From NCBI GenBank assembly GCA_025331125.1, contig JAOALB010000169.1, forward strand, positions 1-64,000: DNA of 64,000 bases, given 5' to 3'. A program made the position numbers and the translations under genes. Each line of letters begins with the position of its first letter. Positions within the stretch are counted from its first letter, which is position 1. The notes under the pieces are model-generated. The model had not been told where the DNA came from, made no database searches, and saw only the letters and a program-made list of their open reading frames with translations. Shown one piece after another: positions 33,896-46,621 of the stretch. The stretch is from Mycogone perniciosa (taxonomy: Eukaryota > Ascomycota > Sordariomycetes > Hypocreales > Hypocreaceae).

Positions 33896-35627
33896 ATGGC
33901 CGATAGGGTCCAGAGTGGTGGAGATGAGGAGGCTATCCTCAATCCCTGTGAGTCGCGCGAATCTCAAGACGCGGCCATATCCGAGGAGACAAATCTCCGA
34001 ATTCGCAGAGCTGTATGGAAGAACCAACCCTACTCTTCTGGTGCATTGTGTCGCGTGGATTCCCTCCATTCACTGACCAACCCTGATTTGCCAGTTCGAT
34101 CATAGAGTGCTGCCCATAGTGTGCTGCCTGTATGTCCTCTCATACATTGACCGTGGCAACATTGGCAATGCGAAGACCGCTGGAGTGCAGGAAGACCTCA
34201 ACTTGGACTCGACGCAATGGGCCTGGGTGCTCAATTCGTTCTACATCTGTTATGTGCTATTTGAGTGGACCACGATGTTTTGGAAGCTTTTTCCAGCGCA
34301 CATACTGGTCTCTGTTCTTTGTCTTTGGTGCGCTGCCTTGATCGCGTCCAGGAAAAACTATCAATATGCTAATAATGCTTCCAATAGCTGGGGTGCTGCC
34401 GCCATGAGTTCAGGAGCAGCTCACAATATGGCGCAGCTGGTTGTGACCCGATGTTTCCTAGGCGTGTTTGAAGCGACCTTTGGCTCTGGTGCTCCATACT
34501 TCTTATCCATACTCTACAAGCGCCGAGAGCTGGGTTTCCGCATGTCGCTTATGCTGGGAATGTCTCCTCTTGCCAACACTTTTGCTTCAAGTTTGGCGTA
34601 CGGCATAACACAAATCCAGGGCTCTCTGGCTCCATGGCGCCTCCTGTTCATCATAGGTATGCATTTCTCTGTGATTTGCCCAACATTATCCGCCTCTCTG
34701 TTGGGAACACGCACTGATAAAGCCATTCAGAGGGCTCCTTGACTGTTGCGTTTGCTCCTGTGGTCTACTTCTTCCTCATCGACTCTCCAGCCAAGGCTAC
34801 CTTTCTTTCAGAAAAGGACCGATCCCTTGCCGTTGAACGTCTACAGCTCCAAGACTCGACATCAAAGGATGGTGTCAAGTGGTCGCAAGTCCTCGCCGCA
34901 TTGAAAGATTACAAAAACTACGTCCACACAATGATTCACTTCTGCACCAACTTCTCGTTCGCCGCCCTATCCAATTTCCTCCCCACCATCGTCAGAGACA
35001 TGGGCTACGACCCAGTCACAGCCCAGGGGTTGGTGGCTCCAGCCTATTTCTGCGCATTCCTCATCTGCGTAGGTGCTTCTTACGTTTCAGATAGATATGG
35101 CAAACGTGGAATCATCATTGCTGGCACAGCCGCGGTCGGGACCGTTGGTTATGGTCTCCTAGCCGGTGTCCAGGACCAGCACAAGACTGGTTTACGCTAC
35201 GCTGGTGTGTGGCTCGCTGCATGCGGTGTATTTCCAGCATTGTCCCTTAACGTGACCTGGCTTCTGAACAATCAGGGCGGCGATTCTAAGAAGGGGGCCG
35301 GGCTCGCTCTGTTCTTGATGCTGGGGCAATGCTCATCTTTTGTCAGCAGCACTGTGTTCCCCAAAAGTGATCAGTAAGTTGTCCTTCTGTCCAAGAGAAG
35401 AAAAACGGTCAAGTTCTAAGGCGCTCTGCAGGCCATTTTATACAAGAGGTTGTGCTATCGGTTGTGGATTAACTGGACTCATTGTGATTTTGTCGCTCGG
35501 GATGCACCTTGCTTTAGAGTGGGAGAACAAACGACGAGACAGACTGTACGGGTATGGAGATCCAGATACCAAAGTCGATGTAACGGACCAAGGAGATAAC
35601 AATCACCACTTCCGCTATTTCACGTAG
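33896..35627 (+). CDS. MFS transporter, Dal5-like (anion:cation symporter family)
   Basis: This plasma-membrane transporter is of the allantoate/nicotinate permease-like group (ACS family), which carries organic anions, vitamins or small peptides. Four exons (33896-34012, 34095-34656, 34731-35373, 35432-35627) give 505 aa. Recognisable parts are the cytosolic N-terminus ending FDHRVLPIV, SYIDRGNIGNAKTAG, LGVFEATFGSGAPYFLS, a central loop with SPAKATFLSEKDR, VSDRYGKRGIIIAG and the terminal loop LYGYGDPDTKVD. About 12 hydrophobic segments are present. All introns have GT-AG ends and all joins keep the frame. It is tail-to-tail with the GH127-like gene; the substrate is unknown. Confidence 0.9.
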
Positions 35628-35867
35628 ACATAGAGGCGGCTTGATATAGTAATGTTTAGACAGCTTTTAATGACCAATGAACGTTGAAACTTGTTGCATC
35701 CTACCTAATTCCATACCCAAATGCATTCCCATTCCGCGTGAACGAAAGGCCTAAACACCTCACCGTCCATGTCCTTGCATAGTTGACATGGCAGGGTATC
35801 TACAAATTATCACGCATACCCTCATGCAAACCGTCATACTGATATAATTCACACCAAAGCAAAAGTT

Positions 35868-38033
35868 CTAGAGCTTCACCGTTGGCAAATCCGACATGTG
35901 CACCTTGGCTGCACCGTAAGGTATCAACCTGTACGACTTCCTGGCGCCAATGCACTTCCGGTTTGCAGGTGGCCAGTCTGGCGTCACACCAAGATACAGA
36001 TCCCAGGAAATCTCACACCCATCAACCGTTATGTAGTTCGGTGGCGCATCATGCTCAAAGATGGGGTCTGGAAGGGTGGTGCGGCTGCTTATTCCATGGT
36101 ACTTGAGTGTTGAAGGATCAATGGCAACGTTCCATGGCTTGGTGCTGTTGATGTAGTAGTCACGCAACTCCGCAAAAGGTAGGCCAGAAATCCCAGGGCA
36201 CCTCGGGTTGAAGTATGCGTGGGGCAAGGAAGAGGTCTGCTCGAAACCCACATCGAGAGAGTAGAGAAGGTTGCCATAGAACACAGCAATGGTATTACCG
36301 GCACGCTCCTCCGTGCGGATACCGCCTGCGATGTTGTATCTGATTATTGACTTGCCAGTATTTACAAGGACTTTGATTATGCCTGTATCGGAATCAGGTG
36401 CGAGGGAATTGGACGCTGCGCCATTTGTTGACAATGTTGACATCTTTGAGTCGGACCACTCAGGCAGGCGGAGATATAAGTCAAAGGCTTTGTCAGTGTT
36501 GATCGTGTAAGTCAATGAGCTGCCAAAAGGGTAGTTAGTGTCACAAGTAATGGTAACCGATCCGTCATTAACGGTAGTAGTGACGGTCGATGGACTGAGC
36601 AGGGCATGGGCCAAACCACCGCTGCCGACAGCTGCCCAGCTGTTGGTCACGAACTTGGGGTAGCCCTGAGGGTGATTAACTGTGCAGCATGGGTATAGAG
36701 GCTCCATTCCGAATGTTGTTGACACGCCGTTGCTGGCCGTCGTGAAAATCCGCGGGACTGTTCCATCGTTCTGCGTGGTGTTGAGGGCAAAGGGCTGGTT
36801 GGACTGAGCCATGTATTGATGCGCCCACTTGTCGCCTGTCATCATAACTGGGAAAGCATTGAAGATTGCTCGCTCCGCGCGGTCAGCGTATGCAGTGTTT
36901 CCATGGACTTGATACATGTATGCCAATGAGTAGGCGGTCTCAACAGCTGTGCAAAGCTCACTTCCGTACATCGGGTCGAGGCCACGCTCTTTCTCATCGG
37001 CGAGAATTGACCCAGACGCAGAGCCGTGGAACTTGAAACTCCAGTCTACAGCGTCGTGGCTCTTCTGAAGCATGGTACTACTTCCATTGATTCTGTAGAT
37101 GACGGAAGAAGCTTTGAGGCCTTTGTAAGATCAGCGTCTGGTTCCCTGGCTACACGGGCGAGCCGAGAACATACCTTGGCCAACATTAACTCCATGAATA
37201 AAAGGGAAGTCAGTCCAATCGTCCGCATCGATGATCTCCTTGAACCTTCCTTTGGTGTACCACTGATCCCATTTGTAATTGGTCTGAGCGTAGAACATAT
37301 CCATGTTCTCCCAGAGGAGCGAATCCTGGTTAGAGGGGTACTTCTCAAGCAACCACTGAATCGTGATGATGAGATCGTGGACCCTGACTTGTCCCCAGCT
37401 ACAATCCACATTGCTAGCGCATTTAGTAAAACCCTGGCCGTTGTTCCTCAACATCCTGTTTGCCAGTGTCATGAAGCGCCGGAGCGCAGTGACGACTCGG
37501 TTCTCCCAGGTCTTATCCGCCTCCACGAGTTGCGTAAGACCAAGGAACAATGGTGTGCGGGCCCAGAAGTTTCTCACGCCGCCGACTTCAGGCCCGATCC
37601 ATCCATCTGAGGCCTGGAATCTAAGCACAGTGTCCGCAACGTCGTGAACCTGCGCCTTGAGCCTATCGTCATTCAGTTGGTAAGCCATGGGGACTAGCCC
37701 GTTGAACCAGTACGGCAGTGCCTCGTTCAAAGAGCTGTACTCAGTTCCGCCAGATCCAGGCGTATGCAACCAGCTGGACTCGTTGACGTAGACGTAAAAG
37801 TCATGCTGATGACCAGCAAGGCCATTTGCCATGGCCTTCATCTCACCGAGCAGCCATCCGGCAGGTTGTACCGAACCAACTGGGAGTGGCGAGAACGTCC
37901 ACGGCTTGACTGCTCAGATGCTATCATGAGCACGTGTATAACCAACAATGAACAGGAAAGGCTCACGAGTTCTTGCTGCAGCACCGACTGACAGTGGTAT
38001 CTGCGCCGCCGCTAAAAGCAGAGTCAACTTCAT
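35868..38033 (-). CDS. Secreted GH127/DUF1680-like glycoside hydrolase
   Basis: GH127-type proteins have an (alpha/alpha)6 barrel and include zinc-dependent beta-L-arabinofuranosidases. Three exons (38033-37967, 37909-37175, 37120-35868) give 684 aa. A signal peptide (MKLTLLLAAAQIPLSVGA) is followed by WLLGEMKAMANGLAGHQHDF. Candidate metal-site residues are the E-x-C in YGSELCTAVE (about E322, C324) and the Cys pair in YPCCTVNHPQG (C412, C413), comparable with the Glu/Cys zinc ligands of the bacterial enzyme. The C-terminal half is beta-rich. The fungal YPCCTVNHPQG form differs enough from characterised enzymes that substrate and family number are uncertain. The protein is probably extracellular and may act on plant or fungal polysaccharide side chains. 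Confidence 0.8.
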
Positions 38034-40224
38034 ATTTCAGGCACGATTTTGCGAGATATTTAGGACCATAAGGATGGCATACAATCAAAGGCGTTAAGAA
38101 TCTCCATCTTGGCCCAGGCACTCCATATGTATGGTCATACAGCACCCGCAGGCCACCACGTTGCTCTCCCTTTCTCGCTGTCCTTAGATTCTGGGCGCGA
38201 TTCTGGGCGTACAAACCTGTAGCTTACAGAGTCGTAGTATATCTGGGACCCGTGAACCGCTCTGTCACCAGATTGCGCCTCGTGACGGCAGTCTGTTGTA
38301 ATCAGAATGTTGCAGGGAGATTTGATGATCTTCTTCGTCTTCTTGGCGGTTTGAATGCCGTGATTGGCAATGGGGTAACATCGTGTTACCTGGGAAATCG
38401 CCTGGTGCGACTCTGGCGGGGTTTGGGCGGTACGAAGTGGTATTAGTAAGGAACTGATCTGCAACAGGTGGCCAAGGTAGCATCTAGTTATAGCTTTACT
38501 TGCAGGTTCTGGGACAGTCTTGGAAATCTGTGGTCAGGTTCTCTTCTTTACATATCCAAATAGGTCCATACATGTATCTATATGCTCGGTCAACGGTATC
38601 CATTTGTGGAGGATGACACAAAGGGCTTAACAGGAACACTACTGCGAACGTAGTACTAATAGTATTCGACATCCATCATGCAAACACCATCACCCCAAGC
38701 AGGTCTATGGGTAATCAGACCTTTTGACAGTCGTATCGGTCCCCAAATCGACCGCTTCCCATGCCATCCGTGCCGTGGAGTGGAACGTTGCCGTGCAACT
38801 TCTCGTATTCGTCCCCCTGTTATCATGCATCTACCCTACGGAGTACAGCTCGCCGCCTCGTGCTTCAGCCCACACGCTCAAGTCGACGATTAATGCCGCA
38901 TCTTTCTATTCGGTTACAATGGCTCGTGTAGAGAAGCGCTGTCTTAGGAGCCTCAGCAGTCGCACGCTTGACCTTGGGGCGCGCACGCGATCATGTCCGA
39001 TGGCCATGTGGTCATAGTAGTACTCCATAGGGTACGGAGTAGAGTGCGGGGAAATGGAGGCTTGCCAACAACACAGAACAGATTCTCTAGCTTCCATACT
39101 CTGGACAAATCCTAGTGATCGTGCAGGGCAAAATGGGGTCTAATATACGCGGTCAATCAGGTTTGCATCTCTTGGGCTCCGTTCAGTACGAGAACGGAAG
39201 GTATCAATGCATTGATTACGAAGTACTCCGTACAGCACATTGCATCACGCCAAAATCAGGCAGGGTTTGGTGTTCCACTGGGTATTATATCATGCATGGA
39301 TCGTATTTTGCACCCTGACAGATTATAATGCAAGCATGTAATACTTCGTATTCCGTCAGTGAGTACGGAATCGCTATGGAAGAATTACTGAAGGGCGGTG
39401 GTAGAGCTGTCGTCTGCCTGACAGGCCAGGTCTACGAATAATACTCCATACATACATATATATATGCATACAAGTTTCATCATGAAAAGAAAGACAAATG
39501 TTGAAATAACTTGCTCTCAACATGTCTTGGTAGAATCTTAGATCCTTACTGCCAACAGCCATAATATCTCACCGTAATAAACCAACCACCCTCCAGCAGC
39601 TGAATCTCTGCCGGAAGCGAGCAACTACTCAGACGCGCAAATACCACCCCCTTATAGAGTAAAGGCATGTACCTATGTCATGATACTTAATGTTTGTCTC
39701 AGTCTGGTTCCGATGCCAAGGCACATGTTCTCACAGAGTGGACCGGGGTCAAAACCATCCACGCAATGGTAGTATTTGCTTCTTCCCACTGTGCCCACTG
39801 GTCTGTAATGAAACTTTGAATCACTGGGATAATAGGACTTGATAAGATTCTCCTATCGAGTTGAAGGGAGAATGTCTCAGTTGCGAGATACTTGAATATC
39901 AGAACTCATAAAACCCAATGCATTTGATGTACATAAAGTATGCTTCAAGAGCTATACATATTAAATACTCGTATAAACCACGATGTCGTTGAACCATGCC
40001 CCATGACTTCAGCGTGAAAATCAATAGGTAAACTCTCACTCTATATGTTCGTACATACCCCATGCGCCGCTGAAAAAAAGAGCATCTATCCCCCAAACCA
40101 AAAACCAACTGTTCATATGCTGCGGCCATGAATAACATCTTCTCAAGTCCACCATACCCGTACTCCGATAGTGTGCGTTGGCGAGTCAAGACAATGTCAT
40201 GTATCCCAAGACCCCCGTCATGCA
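38034..40224. other. Intergenic region with palindrome copies; no supported gene
   Basis: The left end should be the GH127-like promoter and the right end the 3' UTR of the GT2 gene. Copies of the dispersed motif occur near 38836, 39031 and 39221. A 108-codon minus frame directly after the GT2 stop (40225-39899) has no family features and is probably UTR. Confidence 0.5.
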
Positions 40225-42618
40225 TTAAAAAATGAAGGATGCAACGAAAATTAGAATGGTGTAGAGTGTTGTGAAAGTGTACTCAAACTCGAACCAGGCA
40301 GCCTGGCCGCCGAAGGCAATCTTCTTGCTCTTGGGCGTTGGGTGTGCGACCTTGGTGTCGGGGTCACGGTTCAGGAGCTCCTCGCGATCCGGCATGGCTG
40401 GCGGGTCAATGGCGTAGGCGACGGGCGTCCAGAGAGAGCTGCAGATGAAAATGAAGGTCAACGGCGGCCAGAAAGCATGAGTAACCAGGCAGAGGAGGAT
40501 GTCTCTGATGGTGTTTTGCTCCTGGTAGAAGCAGCGGTATGAGGTGATGACCACCGCAACAAGTGTGAGGTAGACAAATGCGAGGTGGAAGAGGGCCATG
40601 TAGTTGATCAGAATAGCCCAGAGACGGCGGAACATGTTCTTCTTCAGCTTCGGGTCTCGCTCGTTCAAGGCCGAGGCAAGTGAACCAGTGGGCTTGAAGG
40701 CCTGGGTCTGGCCTCCCAACCATTTCGGCAGGATGAATGATCGAATGATGCACAGGGCGATATATGGTGCCATCCAGAGCTGGTATCGGGAGCCTCGTTG
40801 ACCAGTGTGATAGCCAGCGGGAATAAAGAGAACAAATTCACAGATTCGGTTGGAGATGGTGGTCGCAAAGCAGGCCCGGATGAGCCACCGCAGCTGATCA
40901 TCAGTGGCATATGCAACAAGAGGCTTGCCCATGACCAGAATGATGGGAATTGCGAAAAGTGAGATGGACAGTAGAATGGTGTACAGACTCAAGGAAGCAT
41001 AGAGGAAACCAGAGAAGCGCTGGGCAAACGTCATCTGTCGGACCTTATCGCCCCAGAGACAAAAGTTCAGCTTGAATGATGTGTCAACGGTTCCAATGGC
41101 CCATCGGGTACGCTGCTTAAGGTGACTACCGTAGTCTTCGGGAACAGTACCAAACTGGAGAGGCTCGTGAACGTAGGCTGTCTTCCACCCTTTGCCCAGC
41201 ATGAGAGTCGAGGTCGCCACATCTTCAGCCAGAGAGCCCAGAGGGAAGTTGCCAATTTCATCCAGAGCCTCTCGACGAGCCACATAGCCAGATCCAGTGC
41301 ACCAGGCGACGCCTAGGGAGTCCTTGATGGGTTCGATGACATGTACGAAAAAGTCTAGACTCTGTGCAAGGGGATCAGAAGGCGGGGTGTTGTAGAAGAG
41401 CTGCGGTGGGCAAGCCAGGGCCATTTTGGGATCTGCGAGCATGTGAGGAATAAGAGCACGAAGCCAATATCGCTCGGGAATCTGCGCCATTGCATGTTAG
41501 ACACGAATAACAGAACCGTTAGGTGAGATGTTTCTTACCATATCAGCGTCCAAGGCAGCCATAAACTGACCGGCACCTCCAGGCAACAAGTGAACCTGCT
41601 CCAAGCCGTAATTGAGGTTACCGGCCTTGAAGTGATGAGGTTGTCCAGGAATTTTGGTACGAGCCATATAGTACAGGTTTGGGTAAGTCATGGCGAGGTC
41701 AACAACAGCGCGTTCGAGACCGGCCGACTTTCCGTCATCGAGCACGATAACACGGAATCTGTCATAAGGATAATCCTGATCACAAGCACCACGGACCGTA
41801 TCCATGACGAGTTCATCGTCCTCTCCGCAGCACGTAACAAAGGCGTCGACAGTTGGGGCATCGCTACCGGTTAATCTCATCTTGGGCCTTTGTCGTTTCT
41901 TCAACGACCACATAGTCCAGGTGTTGTGCATCAGCGACGGGATAGCGACGGCAATTTCAACAGCGATGAAAACCCAAGCAGCGGCGTAGGTGGTTTGCTG
42001 CGCATTCTGGGCCCAAATGACACAGGCAACGCGAAGACCGAGATAGGCTATGTATAGACCGGTGTTGGCAAAGGTCAGGAAAGGAACCATCTTATAGAGG
42101 TGCCTCTTCCAGCCCTTCCAGATATCTACGTCATCTCGATCGTGCAGAATGGTGATGGCATTATGGTCGACCGCCTCTTTGCCCGGAGAAGCACCCTTCT
42201 GAGGTAAAAGGGCAGTTAGGCTAATGTGGCTTTGATTCTATAGAAAAGAAGAGCAGGAGGACAAAGGATCAGTAAAGAGTCCAAGATTGTGAAATTGAAA
42301 ACAGAGGAATTATACTATACGTACGATTGGGGTGGACGTGCCCGACCCAGCAAAAGAGAGATATCGGGATGAAGGTGCAGCCGCGTGATCATACGGAGTG
42401 GTGGCTCCGCTCCGAAACGAGGGAGAGCTTCCTGTTCCTGTTATGGACGGAGGCCATTGTGGCGATACCAAGTCGTCTGGGTTAACACGGCTCGACCGGT
42501 TGGAGCGAAAGTTGTCGGTCAATGTGCGGCCTTGAGACTCGTCAGACTCGGAGCGTTGATGGCGTCGAAAGCCGCCGATTTCGACCATTTCCTCATATTC
42601 TTCCTGATGGTTCCTCAT
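40225..42618 (-). CDS. GT2 cellulose-synthase-like glycosyltransferase (CelA/Tft1 type)
   Basis: This processive, membrane-embedded beta-glycan synthase has 736 aa from three exons (42618-42325, 42198-41539, 41481-40225). ATG 42618 is the first in-frame ATG. The Ser-rich cytosolic N-terminus is followed by two membrane spans (FLTFANTGLYIAYLGLRVA; AAWVFIAVEIAVAIPSLM). The GT2 signature then appears in order: VLDDGKS, the DxD in ALDADM (D315, D317), the ED of SLAEDVAT (404-405) and QRTRW (441-445), followed by a bundle of C-terminal membrane helices. In Aspergillus fumigatus the related Tft1 makes mixed-linkage beta-1,3/1,4-glucan of the cell wall; the same role is inferred. The intron 41482-41538 falls exactly after the DxD motif. 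Confidence 0.9.
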
Positions 42619-45418
42619 GATGAGAGGCGGTTGTGGCTCTGCCACGGTGAGCGAACGTTTTTTCTCTGAGGCTGTTGGCTAGCGAGGGTACGCGAACGAA
42701 TGATATGGGTGGTTGAGCGATTGATGCTGGAGGAGTTGAATTGGTATCTGTGATTGGCTCTTGCGACGGCAGAAGATGTCTTCAATCGCTGCTTGGGCAC
42801 TTGGCGATCCTTGGCAAGCAGTCGGAGATTTTCCCCTTTCACCAAAGATAAACGAAAGTGAGGGCGGAGATCAGACAAGGTGTGCTTGCTTGCAGGTGGT
42901 GGTGCTGGTAGTGGTAGTATAATAAACGGATAATGATCCTCTCCCCGGAACGATTGCGACAAAAACGAATGTGGGCGGCGAAGGTATTCGCCAAGGGGAA
43001 TGGAATTACTACCGCTACCAATGGCCAGCAGCAGATACAGGAGAGCGAAGGGCGAGGGTGATGAATGAGGAATGCAATGCAAGATGAGTAGAGAGAAGAA
43101 AGAGAGGAGGAGGGTGGGAGGAAGAATGTTTCGAACAAGGATGGTGGGACAATACGAGACGACAGCTGCTGACTGACCTCACTCACTGAACCGTCCGCCC
43201 CAAGAGACCATTAATACTGATGTGCCTACGGAGTACTACTACGAGTACAGCTACTACTGCTAGTACTCCGTACGGAGAGTATTAGTACTGACTCCTGCTG
43301 CAGCGCAGTGCAGTGCAGCGAGTGGCAGTGGAGAGAGTGTGATCAATCACTGCCGCTTCCACACACAGCTGCCATCTGATGGAGCCGCCTGCAGGTACAC
43401 GTTACTTCCGGGCTGGGCTTGCAGAAGCGTTGCCCAACGCCTGTGGGGAGGCCCCTCAGCCCTTTTTTGCCTTGGCCGATCTTGTAGCGGGTACTTTGGA
43501 CGCGTAGTCTTTCCATGGGTACAGGGTTCATTCCAGCTGTTTCCTGGTCCAGTTAGGTCCAGATAAGGAAGTGGCGCGCACCGAGCCAGTGAGATATGCA
43601 CCAAATGCAGTAACGCTGAATGGAACCACAGCGCTCGCGAAGCGCTACACCCTCTCTGACCCTCATCTGCTCACCAATACGAGGCTTGCGTGGCGTGAGG
43701 TGGTTGCGAAAGAAAGAAAGAAAAAAAATCCCTGTGCAGCTAATTTTGGGACCTCCCAGTGGAGGAGGGGTGTGCGGACGGGCCGCATGCCGGTACGCAA
43801 AAGCAATCTCGCTTTCTTTCTTTCTTGTTTGTTTGCTTGCTTGTTTCTGGCTTTCTCTGTCTCTCGCGGGTGTATAAGTTGTCTCGCTCCCTTTCCGCTG
43901 CTACGGAGTAGTAGTATCACCATCACAAAAAGGGGGTTTCAACATGTTGATGATGGTGGTCGGCTACGTATTTGATTGGTTATAATTCAGCCTCCAGCAA
44001 CGGGTTTGTTTCCATCGTTATTATGGACAAGGGTGGTGTGTGATAAGCCGGAGAAGATGCTACTACTCGTACGGAGTACTCGTAATCATAATAATGAAAA
44101 GAGGGGCAGGACAGCTCCATCGTAAGAAATTACCCAGGCAACCCGATCAGTTTAGTGTTATGGATGAAGGAGAAGAGAGGGGAGAGAGAGAAAATTCTTT
44201 GCTATCGCCTCGCCGCAATCATCGATAGTACCAGCTGGCTGTACTCGTACTTTGGACGGAGCACTCCATATATAGACTGTGGCCTTTCCATAGATGTACT
44301 AGTGCCCACGCACTATCGCGCTTTCATCGGTGATGCCCATCCAGGATGTTGTTTAGGCGTCTGATGATAGTACGAGTACTCCGTAGTATTAGTTAAAGGA
44401 GATTTAGATACGAGGAGATGTCCGTAGATTCCGCACTCGTCATTCGCACACATGAACACAAAACAGGGATTACTACGGAGTACTCGTACTAGACGCTCTA
44501 CGAGTATGTACGAGTATTGTCCAGATGCACTAGAGGGGAGAGGCAGGTTACATGCACCCTCTGACACTTGATCAATTCGATTCGCTGGCTTGTTGGGTCT
44601 GGTATGCACTCCACTGACGCCACTGGGGACCATTGGGACCACTGGGGCCACCATGACCACCGCCAGGAAAATCCTGGAAGCGCTGGAATCAGAGAACAAA
44701 AAGAATCGATCGTCAGCAAGGGATGGATGGATGGGCTGCAAAGGGCCCCTTGACCCCCGTAACGGGCAAAACAATTGCCAAGATCTCGCACGGCGAAATC
44801 ATTCTCTCTGCGGAGTACTCCGTACTCCGTAGACTATCTATTACTCGCGCAATGTAATGTAGTACTACTAGTATGTATTGAATATGTGCAGAGCGCATAA
44901 CATCCGCTGGCATCGCTCCATATATACGGAGTAGTAGTAGTACTGATAGGAGGAGTAGTACGAGTATTAATAATAATAATAATTCTCTGAAAAAGGGACC
45001 GCTCGTGGAGGCTTGCAACCCGTCCTCCACGCGTATGTACTCTGTACTCCGTACCAAGTACTCCGTACATCCGGTACGTACCTCCAGCGTTGTGCTACTA
45101 GGTCCCTCCGTAGCTGCAGCAAAAACCAACATAACCAAACCCGCTCCACTGCCTGTTTTGGTGGCTGCGGCTCGTCTCGTATTATTCTTCCTCCTCCTGC
45201 GAGTCGGACCGTCTCATCTCGTCTCGTCTCTCCTCCGCCATCTTTGATTGACGACACACGTGCCATCTGTAATAATATCGTTACGGGCCCTATCGACTAC
45301 TATCGTTAACGACACCCTTCACTCGCTCTCTGCCTTCGTTGCCTTCGCTTTCGCCTTCGCCTCTGCGGACACTGACACTCGTTTCAACCCATCATCCCGC
45401 AGCAGCGCAGCAGCCGCC
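42619..45418. promoter_or_regulatory. Long intergenic region: GT2 promoter/leader and dense palindrome cluster
   Basis: From 42619 to about 43200 the minus strand has the pyrimidine-rich character of a long 5' leader. A mixed TTTC/TTTG/TTGC simple repeat is at 43810-43850. From 43226 to 45080 copies of GTACGGAGTAC and TACGAGTAC variants are unusually dense (43226, 43262, 43902, 44070, 44376, 44475, 44811, 44931, 45035-45069). The right end should contain the GH12 promoter. No gene is supported. Confidence 0.5.
43226..45069. repeat. Cluster of GTACGGAGTAC-type palindromic repeats
   Basis: At least ten copies or near-copies of the 9-11-bp motif TACGGAGTA/TACTCCGTA and the related TACGAGTAC occur here. 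Some are tandem (GCGGAGTACTCCGTACTCCG at 44811-44830; two copies in 45035-45069). All lie in non-coding DNA. Confidence 0.7.
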
Positions 45419-46621
45419 ATGACGATTCGCTTCCTCGTCAACTTCGCCCTGTTGGCCATCCCCATAGCCACGACCTTCGGCATTCTATTTGGCATCCAAA
45501 CCCACCGCCAAGCCACGGGACAGACACCCTTGTTCGCTCCCAAGCCAGACAATGGCATCACAAAAGAGAGATATTGCCAGAAGACGTATGGTATAACACC
45601 GAAGACCAAGGGACTACAGTATACACGTAGGTGCTGCCGCGTTGGAAGATGGGAAAGAAGATGATGATGAAGAAGAAACGCACTTTCGACACGACATACT
45701 GACACCTGCTGCTGCTACAGTAAACCCCAATCAGTGGGGCTGGAATGAAGGCGATCCAGGAAAACTATGTGTAAATGTAGGTTCAAAGCAGCAGCATCTC
45801 GCATCACTGCCAGTGCGGTACAGTCTACCAAGCTAACAGACGCTGGTCACAAGGTCACCTCATTCAACAATGGAACCTATACATCAAGCACCACTGCGCC
45901 CGAGTTCATGGTGTCATGGCAATACCCCCCAGGAAACGAGTCGTTCCCTGTCCACGGCTTCCCCAACATCATGGTCGACGACAACAACATGTTCCCCGCG
46001 ACCCTTAGCAGCCTGTCCAAGATCAACGTCGACGTCGAGTGGCACTATGGCATTGGCAACGAGACCACAACTGCCTCGGGCCTCTCTGATCTCACAGCCG
46101 AAAGGCTCAATGCCAACGTCGCCATTGACATGTTCATTGATAGCGACAAGAACGTCGCTCTGGACCCTTCCAAAGCTAAATACGAACTCATGGTTTGGTT
46201 TGCGGCCATCGGCCCGTCCACACAGCCCTATGGATATAACCCTGCTAACCCAATCACTACCCACACTGTCAACGGCACTACCTTGTGGGTTTTCCTATGA
46301 TGCTTACGAGTATTGCCTTCTCTGAGCTCATGCTAACATGTTGATTGTAGTGACCTTTTTGCCGGTGTGAACCAGAAGACTAAGCAGAATGTCCTGACCT
46401 GGTACTCTCCGACGCCAGTTGAGAAATTCACTGGTGATATCGCATCCCTCATCAATGCCACTTTCAAGGTCACGACCTCTGCTGCCCAAATTCCCAGCAC
46501 CGGAGACTACATGGGATACTTCGCCCTGGGCACCGAGACCTTTTCTTCCGACAAGACTGTTACATTTTACGTACCGCACCTATCGATAGATATAGAGACA
46601 TCTACGAGTAGCAATACTTAA
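45419..46621 (+). CDS. Glycoside hydrolase family 12 protein with N-terminal membrane anchor
   Basis: GH12 enzymes are retaining endo-beta-1,4-glucanases or xyloglucanases with a beta-jelly-roll fold. Four exons (45419-45626, 45721-45776, 45854-46284, 46351-46621) give 321 aa in frame. The N-terminus MTIRFLVNFALLAIPIATTFGILFG is a hydrophobic segment that could be a signal anchor or an uncleaved signal peptide. The jelly-roll core shows NPNQWGWNEGD, KLCVNVTSFNNGTY, the nucleophile strand YELMVWFA (Glu) and the acid/base strand FALGTETF (Glu). Several N-glycosylation sites are present. The acceptor of the third exon (CACAAG at 45848-45853) was chosen because it restores CVNVTSFNNGTY. An in-frame upstream ATG (45248) exists but would add an unlikely 57-residue extension. 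Confidence 0.82.

Noticed and set aside
39899..40225. 108-codon minus frame directly after the GT2 stop codon
   Set aside because: It begins at the end of the GT2 gene, has no family features and is most likely 3' UTR.
46570..46621. Additional GH12 exon beyond SIDIE
   Set aside because: The frame simply stops at 46621 after the expected domain end, and no donor site is needed.
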